DNA of 64,000 bases from Amphritea atlantica (GCF_018860855.1 NZ_JAHKQE010000028.1:124001-188000); one strand, 5' to 3'; shown: positions 9,242 to 18,745, numbered from the stretch's first letter. Numbers and translations are program-made. Notes: generated by a model not told the origin, from the letters alone.

Positions 9242-9571
9242 ATGGCTGCAAAATTTGAGATATATGAAGATAAAGCGGGTGAGTTTAGGTTTCGTTTAAA
9301 GGCGGGGAATGGCGAAAACATCGGTGCTTCTGAAGGCTATAAGGCTAAAGCGAGCGCTAAAAATGGTGTTGAATCCGTCAGGAAAAATTCGGTGTTGCCA
9401 GAACGGTTCACGGTATTTGAAGGAAAGAGTGGAAAGTGGTATTTCAATCTTAAAGCCGGTAATCATGAAATTATTATGACCAGCCAAGGTTATACAACTG
9501 AAGCAGGGGCCAAGTCTGGCACTGAAGCGGTCACTCGTGCTGCTCCAGAGGCTGAAGCGGTCATCCTCTAA
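9242..9571 (+). CDS. YegP-family protein, two DUF1508 repeats
   Basis: A 109-residue protein made of two copies of the short DUF1508 β-hairpin unit. The first copy is FEIYEDKAGEFRFRLKAGNGE and the second FTVFEGKSGKWYFNLKAGNHE, each followed by a GY-type segment with the helix SAKNGVESV or GAKSGTEAV. E. coli YegP has the same length and architecture. The ATG at 9242 is preferred because AAGGAG lies eight bases upstream; an earlier in-frame ATG has no such site. A terminator follows immediately, so it is monocistronic. Function is unknown. Confidence 0.88.
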   Translation: MAAKFEIYEDKAGEFRFRLKAGNGENIGASEGYKAKASAKNGVESVRKNSVLPERFTVFEGKSGKWYFNLKAGNHEIIMTSQGYTTEAGAKSGTEAVTRAAPEAEAVIL

Positions 9572-9593
9572 GGCCTGCCTATCTGTACTTAAG

Positions 9594-9616
9594 GGCCTTT
9601 AAAAGGCCTTTTTTTG
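9594..9616 (+). terminator. Rho-independent terminator after the YegP-like gene
   Basis: A GC-containing stem (GGCCTTT paired with AAAGGCC) is followed directly by seven Ts, 20 bases after the stop codon. Confidence 0.8.
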
Positions 9617-9698
9617 TGTCCATAAAAAATGGGAATTACCGATTAAGATCGGTTACTTTTACAGGGTAAGGGACGATGCTTATTTGCTATCGGCCCGT

Positions 9699-10285
9699 TT
9701 AATTAAATAAATAAATTTTACTTTTGTGCTCAGCCAGTGTGACCAAAACTCTTGTTCCTTGCTTACCCAGCACTGTATCCGCCTCCCAGTCCCGGACACG
9801 CTGACGAGTGTTGACTATTATTGGTCTTTCATCTATTGAAATGGAGTCCTCTATTGGGGAGCGTTTACAACTTTTGCCACGGTGATCTCGCTTGTGACCC
9901 TGTCTTAAATGCGTATATAGCTGTCTTTCAGCGGCTTTGTCTAACGCCGCATAACGATAAATCCATTCATGGCTTACGGGTAAATTGATAAGTTTACCTA
10001 TTGCGCTAATCTGATCAGCACTCCATTCCTTTTGCAACGCCCACTTAACATACGTGATCACCTTAGAGGGAATTATATACTTAATCGCTTTTGCCCTAGC
10101 AGCAAAGATTTTTGATGCGATTTATTTGGATGGTAAGTTCCGTAATGATTGTTGCGCAACAAGCTCACGGCAAATTGTTGATCAGTTAACACCGATCTGA
10201 CGAGTAATACTAAATTGTGTAAAACCTGCGAAATAAGAATGGAAATCTGATATCGTTTCCCTCCGGTTAACTGCTGGTAATTTAT
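9699..10285 (-). pseudogene. Decayed IS30-family transposase, N-terminal half only
   Basis: Read on the minus strand, the stretch encodes IS30 transposase pieces in changing frames. They are YQQLTGGKRYQI near 10280-10245, then GFTQFSITRQIGVN, an in-frame stop, STICREL, LRNNHYGTYHPNKSHQKSL, and finally an intact piece below 10075 with SADQIS, SHEWIYRY and WEADTVLGKQGTRVL. The last holds the first catalytic Asp, but the protein ends shortly afterwards at KSKIYLFN, so the remaining DDE residues are lost. There are at least two frameshifts and one stop. This is an inactive insertion-sequence remnant, lying immediately upstream of the reverse-transcriptase gene. Confidence 0.82.
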
Positions 10286-10456
10286 AGAAACTGCTTTTTG
10301 ACTTTGGCTAGATGAAGAGTACCACTGTCAGAGGTTAACCACCTCACACCGTTGAACTATGAGTGTTGCACTTATTATAGAACCCCCAGACCACTACAAT
10401 CAAAGCTGAGCGGGACAAAAGAACACAAAGAAAATACACAGAAGGAAGAAAGTGGG

Positions 10457-13400
10457 ATGAGTTACATAGCTAAATTCAAAGGATGGGATAAGCTTGGTCT
10501 TTCTGACCTGATTGTTGCATATCGTAAAGCTAAGGCGGATCACTTCTTTGAGAATAGTTTTCCGACCGCTGTTAAATTTGCCGAATATGAACAAGATCTG
10601 CTTGAAAACTTGAAGACACTGCTTGAAACGCTTCAGAAGTCGAAGGGGTTCAAAGATAATAAAAAATTGTTAGGTGACTGCCGGTTAATACCGAAAAAAC
10701 TCAGACTTGATCCCAAAAAAGACATGAAGAATGGACACACTCATTTTTCGGATCATGATAGAGAGTATGAATATCTTTGCGAGTATAACAAGCTTATTCC
10801 AGAGTTTAGAATAGTAGGAGATTTTCCGGTAGATGCACATGTATTGTCTGCATTATGGATTAATATGGTGGGTCATAAATTTGATAGTTGTCTGGATGAT
10901 TCCTGTTACGGTGCAAGAGTTCGCCGAATTCGTAATGAGGAAATTATCGATAAGAAAGCACCTAAACCTTTTCATATAACGGCTATAGGCTCGTTTGCCC
11001 CCTATTATCAGCCTTATAAAAAATGGCGTTCAGACGGTTTAAATGCGATTCGGGATGAGCTGGAAAAAGATAGAAAAGTTGTAGCAGTTTCACTGGACCT
11101 TCGCAGCTATTATCATTTGCTCGATCCTAGCGTTATTGCTGCTCATACGTTCCAGAAAGAGATCGGGTTAGTTGGTGAAAAATCACTTAGTATCGATGAA
11201 CAAGACTTTACTAGTCAATTGTCGAAGCTCTTGAATAAATGGGCTAAGAAAGCTGAAAAGTTTTCTACTGAGCTTCAGGAGGGTAAAAAAGGCAAAGTCA
11301 CGGGCGGTTTAGTTATAGGTTTAACCGCTTCACGGATAATTTCAAATGTTGTGTTACATAAGTGGGATGCATTGATTCGAGAACAAATAACGCCGATACA
11401 TTATGGGCGTTACGTTGATGACATGTTCCTTGTTTTACGAGATCCTGGGACGATTAAGAGTACGGCTTCACTTATGCAGTTCCTACAGGCCAAATTGGGA
11501 ATTGATACGTTATCTGAGAAAAAAAGGAAAGGTAAGCCAAAAGGTATCTGGCGTATCAATCTTGGTATGGATTACCAAAAGAAATCAGTTATAGAGCTGC
11601 AAGCCGATAAGCAAAAGCTTTTTGTTCTTCAGGGCCAAGCAGGTTGTGATCTTCTTGACAGCATTGAAAAAGAGATTTACGAGTTGTCCAGTGAACAGCG
11701 TTTAATGCCATCACCTGATCAACTAGAACGGTCGACGGCAGCCAGAGTGTTATCGGCTGCAGGGTCTGTAGGAGAGGAGGCTGATTCATTACGGCGTGCC
11801 GATGGCCTTACAATTAGACGATTAAGCTGGTCGTTACAACTGCGGCATGTTGAGACCCTCGCGCATGATTTACCCGCGAACGCCTGGAAGAAAGAGCGAG
11901 CTGAATTTTATCAGTTTGCACATAACCATATTTTACGGCCTGATCAGATCTTCGCTCACTATGTGTATCTACCTCGTTTACTTGGCTTTGCTATTAGTAT
12001 GGGAGAGTGGGAACAAGCGGAAGCGATCGTTCGGAAGGCGTTTCATTGTTTGACTCAGCTAGCAAAATCTAAAAAGCATATTAGCCATATTGCTATGAAT
12101 GGTTGTCGTTGTTTGCCAAGTGAGAAGGTATGGAGTCATGTACATGGCTCATTGGCTTGGTCTTTTATCGATGCAGCGGCGAAATACTATGACCCTCAGA
12201 GTTTATTGGTCGAAAAGTCAAACTGGAGGGAGTCAAAGTTGGCAACCATTTTTATGGATCAGCTATGGAAAGAATTGGATGTTGCGGAACTTCTTGGCTG
12301 GACTATCGGCAGCAAAAATTTTTATGATAAAGCGCCTTTGCTGGCAATATGTGATCTTGCGAGAACCCCTTACAAGCGCATTCTTTCAAGCAGGTCTGCA
12401 GCTGAATTACTTAAACGGCGGGACAAAAAGAAAGAGTATATGATTCTAAAAGCATTTGAAGAAACGGAGCTGATCGATGTCGATAATCTACGAAATTTTT
12501 TAAATTCTTCAAGGTTTAAACGCTTAGCTACAGTTCCTAAAGATGAGAGAAAAGAAGAGACTATATACACGCCATATCTTTTCCCTACCCGGCCATATAG
12601 TGCTGCTGAGATTGCTGAACTTGCTCCTGAATGCGTTGGTTTTGGGAAGATAAGCGAAATAAAACCTCAGTCTATATGGGCTAAGTATGTTAGGGCTATG
12701 CGTGGGGTTTGGGTTAAACCGGCACTGTTAGAAGATGAAGTGTCTGAAGTAAAGCTAAAGACAGGCAAGCTACAATACCGAAAACGCTTTCGTATTGGCA
12801 CACAGAAGAAAAAATCTGTAGTTGTAGCGATTACTAACCTTCTAACGGAGGAGAGTGCGTGGGCAGGATCTGCATGCAATAAACCTGAATTAACACTTGA
12901 TCGATATAAGCGGATTTCTGAATTAGTAAATCAGGCTCTAACAATAAAACCTCGGCCAGACTATTTATTATTGCCTGAGTTATCGCTGCCGTTGCAATGG
13001 GTAGATAGTGTTTCCAGTCGTTTAGTGAGGGCGGGTATCAGTCTTATTGCTGGTACTGAATATCGTCACTATGAAAGGGGCGAAATTGGTAGTGATGCGT
13101 GTTTAGCATTAACCGACGATCGACTGGGTTTTCCATCTTCAGTGCGGATATGGCAACCCAAAGTAGAGCCTGCTGTCGGTGAGGACCGTGACCTTACGTC
13201 CAAAATGGGTAAAACTTGGCGAAAGCCAAGCCGTCGTAGAAAACCGATTTATATTCATAATGGTGTTTATTTTGGCGTAATGGTTTGCTCTGAGCTGTCT
13301 AATAGTAAGGAGCGGATTAGGTTTCAAGGCTGGGTTGATGCGCTAATGATTCTTTCATGGAATCAAGATTTAGATACGTTTGCATCGTTAATTGAGTCTG

Positions 13401-13675
13401 CGGCACTTGATGTCCATGCTTATACCATTCTAGTTAATAATCGAAAGTATGGTGACAGCAGGGTCAGAGCTCCGAGTAAAGAATCATTTCGGAAAGACCT
13501 TGCTCGCATCCGTGGAGGCGAAAACGATTTCTGCGTTGTTGTGAAGTTGGATGTTGATGGTTTGAGAGCTTTCCAAAGCAGAGCTAAGCGTTGGGCAGAT
13601 AAAAGTGATCCGTTTAAGCCTGTACCTGAAGGATTCGAAATTAAGGGCTTGCGGAGGAAATTACCTCCGAAGTAA
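10457..13675 (+). CDS. Reverse transcriptase-nitrilase fusion (UG1 / DRT type 1 antiphage protein)
   Basis: A 1072-residue protein joining an N-terminal reverse transcriptase to a C-terminal nitrilase-like domain. RT motif A is SLDLRSYY (Asp214) and the active-site motif is Y319-V-D-D322, followed by motif D/E-like segments to about residue 420. A helical middle region covers about 430-760. The last 250 residues resemble a carbon-nitrogen hydrolase, with candidate triad E841 (LLPELSLP), K902 (WQPKVEP) and C944 (GVMVCSELS). This domain order is that of the UG1 group, called defence-associated RT type 1. The ATG at 10457 is chosen because a purine-rich GAAGGAAGAAAGTGGG precedes it and the 35 in-frame codons upstream run into IS-derived sequence. 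The gene is visibly more A/T-rich than its neighbours. It stands alone, with no adjacent defence gene. Confidence 0.9.
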   Translation: MSYIAKFKGWDKLGLSDLIVAYRKAKADHFFENSFPTAVKFAEYEQDLLENLKTLLETLQKSKGFKDNKKLLGDCRLIPKKLRLDPKKDMKNGHTHFSDHDREYEYLCEYNKLIPEFRIVGDFPVDAHVLSALWINMVGHKFDSCLDDSCYGARVRRIRNEEIIDKKAPKPFHITAIGSFAPYYQPYKKWRSDGLNAIRDELEKDRKVVAVSLDLRSYYHLLDPSVIAAHTFQKEIGLVGEKSLSIDEQDFTSQLSKLLNKWAKKAEKFSTELQEGKKGKVTGGLVIGLTASRIISNVVLHKWDALIREQITPIHYGRYVDDMFLVLRDPGTIKSTASLMQFLQAKLGIDTLSEKKRKGKPKGIWRINLGMDYQKKSVIELQADKQKLFVLQGQAGCDLLDSIEKEIYELSSEQRLMPSPDQLERSTAARVLSAAGSVGEEADSLRRADGLTIRRLSWSLQLRHVETLAHDLPANAWKKERAEFYQFAHNHILRPDQIFAHYVYLPRLLGFAISMGEWEQAEAIVRKAFHCLTQLAKSKKHISHIAMNGCRCLPSEKVWSHVHGSLAWSFIDAAAKYYDPQSLLVEKSNWRESKLATIFMDQLWKELDVAELLGWTIGSKNFYDKAPLLAICDLARTPYKRILSSRSAAELLKRRDKKKEYMILKAFEETELIDVDNLRNFLNSSRFKRLATVPKDERKEETIYTPYLFPTRPYSAAEIAELAPECVGFGKISEIKPQSIWAKYVRAMRGVWVKPALLEDEVSEVKLKTGKLQYRKRFRIGTQKKKSVVVAITNLLTEESAWAGSACNKPELTLDRYKRISELVNQALTIKPRPDYLLLPELSLPLQWVDSVSSRLVRAGISLIAGTEYRHYERGEIGSDACLALTDDRLGFPSSVRIWQPKVEPAVGEDRDLTSKMGKTWRKPSRRRKPIYIHNGVYFGVMVCSELSNSKERIRFQGWVDALMILSWNQDLDTFASLIESAALDVHAYTILVNNRKYGDSRVRAPSKESFRKDLARIRGGENDFCVVVKLDVDGLRAFQSRAKRWADKSDPFKPVPEGFEIKGLRRKLPPK

Positions 13676-13891
13676 GGATGTTCGGAATTGCTCACCTATA
13701 GTTAGTTGAAATATATGGTTCGCGACGAAGCTTTATCTTTGATGGCTTTTTTAAAATCCAGTGATAGTAGGGGCTGGGTGGAGTTGGCCGATTCATATAT
13801 TACTAGAGGTGTATAGTAGTTTTAATTTAGAAAAGAACTCTCAGCCGCGTGCGATTAGCTTGTAAGTTTGTAGAAGGGTTTGGAAGGACGG

Positions 13892-13954
13892 TAGAAAGGA
13901 CTAGATTAATCACCAAGTTTTAACTAAGTGATTAAAAAGATCTAATCCTTTCTA
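13892..13954. terminator. Long imperfect inverted repeat between the RT gene and trpB
   Basis: TAGAAAGGA...TAGATTAATCAC pairs imperfectly with GTGATTAAAAAGATCTAATCCTTTCTA around a short loop. It sits just past the convergent ends of both genes, so it may terminate either transcript. The U tract is weak, and an insertion-related repeat is possible. Confidence 0.45.
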
Positions 13955-13967
13955 TTTGTTTTAGAGC

Positions 13968-15170
13968 TTACAGACCCAACTTCTCAGCCACATAATCGGC
14001 ATCTTTATCGCCTCGGCCAGACAGGTTAACCAGAATGGTTTTATCTTTACCAAGCGTCGGTGCTTCACGCATCGCCCAAGCAACGGCGTGGGCGCTTTCT
14101 AGTGCAGGGATTATGCCTTCCACTTGGGAGAGGGTCATAAACGCATTCAGGCATTCGTCATCGGTGACGGATTGGTATTCAACCCGTTCGATATCTTTCA
14201 GATAGCAGTGTTGCGGGCCGACACCGGGGTAGTCGAGGCCCGATGCGATGGAGTGAACCGGCAGCGGCTCGCCATTCTCATCCTGTAGGACATAACATTT
14301 GAAACCATGGATCTCGCCGGGTGTGCCTAGCGTTAAGGTAGCGGAGTGGTCTTTGGTGTCCAGCCCTTTACCGGCGGGTTCGACGCCGACAATTTTCACC
14401 TCATCATCGTTTAAGAAAGCGGTAAATAGGCCCATCGCATTGGAGCCGCCGCCGACACAGGCGGTGATGATGTCCGGATTTTTGCCATGTCTGTCGTTAA
14501 ACTGCTGACGGGCTTCACGACCGATAATACTTTGAAAATCCCGTACCATTTTCGGGAAAGGGTGAGGGCCAACCACGGAGCCAATGGCGTAGATAAACTC
14601 TTCCGGGTTTTTCAGATATTCTTCAAAGGCGCTATCGACAGCGTCTTTAAGGGTGGCCGTACCACGGGTGACGGGTACCAGTTTACAGCCGAGGATCTTC
14701 ATTTTAGTGACGTTAGGATGTTCTTTCTCAATATCGACCTGACCCATATGAATTTCGCAGGGGATGCCCACTAACGCACAGGCCGTGGCGAGGGCCACAC
14801 CATGTTGTCCGGCGCCGGTTTCGGCAATGACTTTCTTTTTGCCCATGAACTTGGCCAGTAGCGCTTCACCTAGGCAGTGGTTAATTTTATGCGCGCCAGT
14901 GTGATTGAGGTCTTCGCGTTTAAGGTAGATCTGAGCGCCGCCGAGCTGTTCGCTCAGGCGTTTCGCATGATAGATCGGGCTTGGGCGGCCCACATAATCC
15001 TGATTAAGTTGCATCAGCTCAGTTTGAAATGATTCTGTATGACGAATCTCTTCGTAAGCTCGATCGATATCATCCATCACTTTTTTTAGTTCAGGGGGAA
15101 GTATCTGGCCACCGTAATGACCGAAGAATCCCTCTTTGTCGGGCATCGGGGCAAAATCAAACTTACTCAT
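13968..15170 (-). CDS. trpB: Tryptophan synthase beta chain, solitary and divergent
   Basis: PLP enzyme that makes tryptophan from indole and serine, 400 residues, standard TrpB length. The PLP lysine is K95 in HTGAHKINH, catalytic Glu is E117 in AETGAGQHG, the phosphate-binding loop is GGGSNAMG, and the C-terminal SGRGDKD is present. Several blocks differ from the usual form: GGQILPPEL near the N terminus where most have a FVPE-type sequence, and the communication-domain segment [14 protein letters not shown]. No trpA, trpC or trpF lies nearby. It may be a stand-alone TrpB acting on free indole or a second copy. It is monocistronic on the minus strand. Confidence 0.92.
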   Translation of the reverse strand: MSKFDFAPMPDKEGFFGHYGGQILPPELKKVMDDIDRAYEEIRHTESFQTELMQLNQDYVGRPSPIYHAKRLSEQLGGAQIYLKREDLNHTGAHKINHCLGEALLAKFMGKKKVIAETGAGQHGVALATACALVGIPCEIHMGQVDIEKEHPNVTKMKILGCKLVPVTRGTATLKDAVDSAFEEYLKNPEEFIYAIGSVVGPHPFPKMVRDFQSIIGREARQQFNDRHGKNPDIITACVGGGSNAMGLFTAFLNDDEVKIVGVEPAGKGLDTKDHSATLTLGTPGEIHGFKCYVLQDENGEPLPVHSIASGLDYPGVGPQHCYLKDIERVEYQSVTDDECLNAFMTLSQVEGIIPALESAHAVAWAMREAPTLGKDKTILVNLSGRGDKDADYVAEKLGL

Positions 15171-15340
15171 AAAACCTCTCTTTGTTCAGCTACGATGGCG
15201 TGACTATGTGATACCGTCAGTGATGAATAGCTGAAATGTTTGTCATATTGTTGAAGCAAGAGAGGAAATATATCGCTGCTGTTGGCGGATGCCAACTATT
15301 AGGACTAATTATTTGGTTATTGGTGGTCTGTCGATCAGTG

Positions 15341-15643
15341 TTAACCGAAATCTAGTTCGATCTGCTGTTCTTTGGTGGCGGTTTTTTTAAAGCCAAGTGA
15401 CTTCTGTCGTCGGCTGATCTCTCTTAATTGAGAGCGAGCTTCATGGTAGCAATGAAAAATGGTGTGATTCACCATATCTTTGTTATTCTGCCTGTTGCTC
15501 CAGGATTCGCTCAGCACCCAGTCCCCCATCAGATCCTGATAGAGTCGGACAATAAAATAATCCTGTTGCTTGCGCCAACGAATAATCAAAAAGTAACCTG
15601 AACTTATTTGCCTAGAAATGATGTCAAACCGTAAGGCGGGCAA
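15341..15643 (-). CDS. Small WGR-like domain protein
   Basis: A 100-residue protein whose layout resembles a WGR domain: a β-strand pair YFLIIRWRKQQDYFIVRLYQD, the segment DWVLSESWSNRQ at the position of the W-G-R signature, and a C-terminal helix HEARSQLREISRRQKSLGF. The Gly of WGR is not conserved, so assignment is tentative. It begins 56 bases from the start of pdxB on the opposite strand, so the two share a divergent promoter region. Function is unknown. Confidence 0.6.
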   Translation of the reverse strand: MPALRFDIISRQISSGYFLIIRWRKQQDYFIVRLYQDLMGDWVLSESWSNRQNNKDMVNHTIFHCYHEARSQLREISRRQKSLGFKKTATKEQQIELDFG

Positions 15644-15699
15644 TTATAATCGGCGTTTGGTTCCTTAACCAGCTGATTTTATAACCTTTGGAGTGATCT

Positions 15700-16839
15700 T
15701 TGAAACCATCCAGACTGAACATTGTTGCTGATGAAAATATTCCTGCATTGGAGCGGTTATTTGGTGATCTTGGCGAGATTCGCAAGGTGTCGGGCCGAAC
15801 GATGAAAAATAGTGATCTGCAGCAAGCGGATCTATTATTGGTGCGTTCAGTCACGCAGGTGAATCAGGCACTACTTGAGAATACGCCAGTACGATTTGTT
15901 GGCACGGCGACTATCGGTACAGACCATATTGATATGGATTGGTTGGCGAAAAACGATATTGGTTTTTCCAGTGCCCCCGGCTGTAATGCCGATGCGGTCG
16001 CTGAGTATGTGGTGAGTAACCTATTGTTAGTGGCGGCAGAGCAGGGATTTAAACTCACCGATAAAGTCGTCGGTATCGTTGGGGTGGGCAATGTTGGTCG
16101 GCGACTGCAGCAGCGTCTAGCACAGCTAGGCGTTAAGTTATTATTGAATGATCCGCCAAGGGCCGCTGCCGGCGAGCAGGGGTTTGTTGAACTGTCATTG
16201 CTGTTACAACAAGCCGATATTATCTGCCTGCATACCCCGCTGACGAAAGGGGAGTACCCTAGCCACCATTTGTTAAATGCCGAGAACCTTGAGCTTATTC
16301 GCCCCAGTGCGGTGTTGTTAAACGCAGGGCGAGGGCCGGTAATCGATAATGCGGCCTTATTGCATTGGCATCGTTCACGTGCAGATGTGACCCTCATTCT
16401 GGATGTATGGGAACATGAGCCCTGTGTGGATTCGCTATTAGCCCAGCGAGTGCGCATCGGCACCCCCCATATTGCAGGTTATTCTTTGGATGGGAAAATT
16501 CGTGGTACCTGGATGCTTTATGGCGCCTTTTGTCAGCATCAGGGGATCGCGCCACAAATAACTCTGTCTGAGTGTTTAGCTCAGGCGGGTGCCGTGCCTC
16601 AGATCAGGTTGGATGGCCACCAGACCTTGACCGACATCGTACATTCCGTTTATCAGCCGGAGGCCGACCATGAACGCTTTATGGCTTCGCTAGCCGATGT
16701 TGAGAATCAGCCGCTTGCCTTTGATCAGTTGCGTAAAAGCTACCCCGTGCGACGGGAGTTTGTGGCGGCACAGTTCATCGGTGAGCAACCGCTTGAGGTG
16801 CTCTCAACGCAGCTTAAAGCGGTCGGTTTCAAGGTTTAA
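15700..16839 (+). CDS. pdxB: Erythronate-4-phosphate dehydrogenase PdxB
   Basis: NAD-dependent 2-hydroxyacid dehydrogenase that oxidises 4-phosphoerythronate in the DXP-dependent pyridoxal-phosphate pathway. It has 379 residues, typical for PdxB. The substrate-binding start is IVADENIPALERLF, the Rossmann loop is GVGNVGRRL (about residue 128 on), and catalytic-region blocks VGTATIGTDH, LNAGRGPV and TPHIAGYS are present. The C-terminal dimerisation domain of PdxB (about 290-379) is intact. The start is TTG, preceded by TTGGAG at correct spacing; no ATG fits. Confidence 0.95.
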   Translation: MKPSRLNIVADENIPALERLFGDLGEIRKVSGRTMKNSDLQQADLLLVRSVTQVNQALLENTPVRFVGTATIGTDHIDMDWLAKNDIGFSSAPGCNADAVAEYVVSNLLLVAAEQGFKLTDKVVGIVGVGNVGRRLQQRLAQLGVKLLLNDPPRAAAGEQGFVELSLLLQQADIICLHTPLTKGEYPSHHLLNAENLELIRPSAVLLNAGRGPVIDNAALLHWHRSRADVTLILDVWEHEPCVDSLLAQRVRIGTPHIAGYSLDGKIRGTWMLYGAFCQHQGIAPQITLSECLAQAGAVPQIRLDGHQTLTDIVHSVYQPEADHERFMASLADVENQPLAFDQLRKSYPVRREFVAAQFIGEQPLEVLSTQLKAVGFKV

Positions 16840-16909
16840 CCCTGATCATTCATAGGAGTGCGGATATTAATCGCTTAAATTCATTTATTCAGAACAGGGA
16901 ACCGGTCTA

Positions 16910-17632
16910 ATGACCTTAACTCTGGAATCTACTCAAACGGCTAAAACGCTGACTGATCTGCGTTTGCAGATTGGTGATCCTGTTCGTGTTGAGATCCGTT
17001 CCCCACGAGCAAAGTTTACGGCGAGGCTGGTGGGCTATATGGAAAATGGCGGCATTATGATCTCCGCCCCTTCGAGTACCAGTGGTGTACCTACGCTGAT
17101 TAATGAAGGCAACATGGCCAGTCTTCGTCTAATCAGTGGCAACAGGATCTGTCACTTTACCAGTAAAATACTGAAACAGTATGATCAGCCTTTTGGCTAT
17201 TGGTTGTTGGCTTACCCTCAGACAATTGAGTTGAAACGGATTCGAGGACATAGCCGAGTGCCTGTTCGCTTGAGCTGCTCTATTGATGATTATGATGAGA
17301 TGTCTGAACGGGAAGGACTGCCTGCGAGTGCGTTATGTGTCGATATGAGTCTGAGTGGTTTGTGTTTGCAACTACCGTATGCGCTGGGCGATATAGGCGA
17401 ACATTATTATCTGACGACGCGGCTAAGAATCGGTGATATTGATCAGGTGTTATTGGTGCCGGTTGAATTAAGAAATATTCATAACAGCTCGCTTGAGTCG
17501 GGCAGTTTGTTTAACCATGGATTTAAGTTTTTCGAGTTGGATGAAGATACCCGACTGATCATCGCGGCCTTTGTCTATCAACAGTTTTTAGTGGAGACCG
17601 GTCATCTCGATCAGACGGGTCAGGAGTTATAG
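16910..17632 (+). CDS. YcgR/PilZ-family c-di-GMP-binding flagellar brake-like protein
   Basis: A 240-residue cytoplasmic protein with an N-terminal YcgR-N β-barrel (about 15-100) and a C-terminal PilZ domain (about 105-225). The c-di-GMP signature is visible as R112-GHS-R116 (a second Arg, R120, follows) and D145-M-S147-LSG150. Proteins of this layout respond to cyclic di-GMP and often slow the flagellar motor, though some act on surface polysaccharide. No flagellar genes are in the window, so the target is unknown. It ends one base before the next gene, suggesting co-transcription. Confidence 0.88.
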   Translation: MTLTLESTQTAKTLTDLRLQIGDPVRVEIRSPRAKFTARLVGYMENGGIMISAPSSTSGVPTLINEGNMASLRLISGNRICHFTSKILKQYDQPFGYWLLAYPQTIELKRIRGHSRVPVRLSCSIDDYDEMSEREGLPASALCVDMSLSGLCLQLPYALGDIGEHYYLTTRLRIGDIDQVLLVPVELRNIHNSSLESGSLFNHGFKFFELDEDTRLIIAAFVYQQFLVETGHLDQTGQEL

Positions 17633-18745
17633 ATGTTTCGGCTTGGTTTGATTGTTAATCCGCTGGCAGGTGTCGGTGGCAGCGTGGCTTTAAAAGGAAG
17701 TGATGGCGATGCGACGGCACAGAAAGCGCTGTCGATGGGAGCTGAACCGAAAGCCAATTTACGCACGCAGCAAGCATTAGCCGCATTAGCGGGACTGGAT
17801 ATCGAGCTATTGACCTATCCTGGAGAGATGGGTGAAGACTGTGCCCGTCTAGCGGGATTTGAGCCTCGAGTTATTGGCAGTATTACCGCTGGACAGACCC
17901 GTGCGGAAGATACCGAACGTGCGGCTCAGGCGATGGCGGCGCAGGGGGTTGATCTTATTTTGTTTGCCGGCGGTGATGGCACCGCACGTAATATCTGTCA
18001 TGCCATTGGTGACTCAACACCGGTGCTAGGCGTGCCTGCTGGGGTGAAAATACATTCCGGCGTTTATGCGGTGACACCCAAAGCGGCCGGTGAAGTGGTG
18101 GCGATGTTGGTGCGAGGTGAGTTAGTCACTTTGGCTGATCAAGAGGTTAGAGATATTGATGAGGCTGCGTTCAGGGAGGGACGGGTCCGTGCTAAGTATT
18201 ATGGTGAGTTGCTAGTGCCTGAAGAGGGGCGTTTTTTGCAGCATGTCAAACATGGTGGCCGTGAAGTGGAAGAGCTGGTTCTGGATGATATCGCTGCCGA
18301 TTTTGCCGAAAACATGCAAGATGATGTGCGCTATATCATGGGCTCTGGGTCTACGGTGCAGGCATTGATGGATAACCTTGGGCTAGAAAATACTCTTTTA
18401 GGCGTTGACCTGATTGAGAATGGTGAATTGATCGGTCAGGACCTAACGGCCCATCAGCTGTTGGATATGACGGCGGGCTTTGATACTAAACTGGTGATTA
18501 CGGTTATTGGCGGTCAGGGGCATATTATCGGTCGCGGCAATCAGCAACTCAGCCCCGAATTGCTGCGTCGTTTAGGACGTGAAAATATTATTGTGGTGGC
18601 GACTAAGAGCAAGATAAAAGCACTAGAGGGCCGTCCTCTGATAGTGGATAGCGGTGATCTTGAGTTGAATCATCAACTTGCTGGATTAATTCGGGTTGTC
18701 ACCGGTTATCGTGATGCCATTCTTTATCGTGTTGCCGATTTATAA
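17633..18745 (+). CDS. ATP-NAD kinase family protein (NAD kinase-like fold)
   Basis: A 370-residue member of the ATP-NAD/diacylglycerol kinase-like superfamily (COG3199 type). The N terminus LIVNPLAG and the catalytic GGDGTARNI motif (about residue 105) are clear, and a second conserved block GSGSTV precedes the C-terminal β-sandwich region with VIGGQGHIIGRGNQ. It is longer than classical NAD kinase and groups with the AcoX-like branch of unknown substrate. It directly follows the PilZ gene. Confidence 0.85.
   Translation: MFRLGLIVNPLAGVGGSVALKGSDGDATAQKALSMGAEPKANLRTQQALAALAGLDIELLTYPGEMGEDCARLAGFEPRVIGSITAGQTRAEDTERAAQAMAAQGVDLILFAGGDGTARNICHAIGDSTPVLGVPAGVKIHSGVYAVTPKAAGEVVAMLVRGELVTLADQEVRDIDEAAFREGRVRAKYYGELLVPEEGRFLQHVKHGGREVEELVLDDIAADFAENMQDDVRYIMGSGSTVQALMDNLGLENTLLGVDLIENGELIGQDLTAHQLLDMTAGFDTKLVITVIGGQGHIIGRGNQQLSPELLRRLGRENIIVVATKSKIKALEGRPLIVDSGDLELNHQLAGLIRVVTGYRDAILYRVADL

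Noticed and set aside
10352-10456. Upstream TTG start for the RT gene
   Set aside because: The added 35 residues are encoded by sequence at the IS30 scar, and the ATG at 10457 has a good ribosome-binding site.
10457-13675. Retron or group II intron RT
   Set aside because: No msr/msd-like RNA or intron structure is apparent, no maturase domain is present, and the C-terminal nitrilase domain fits UG1 instead.
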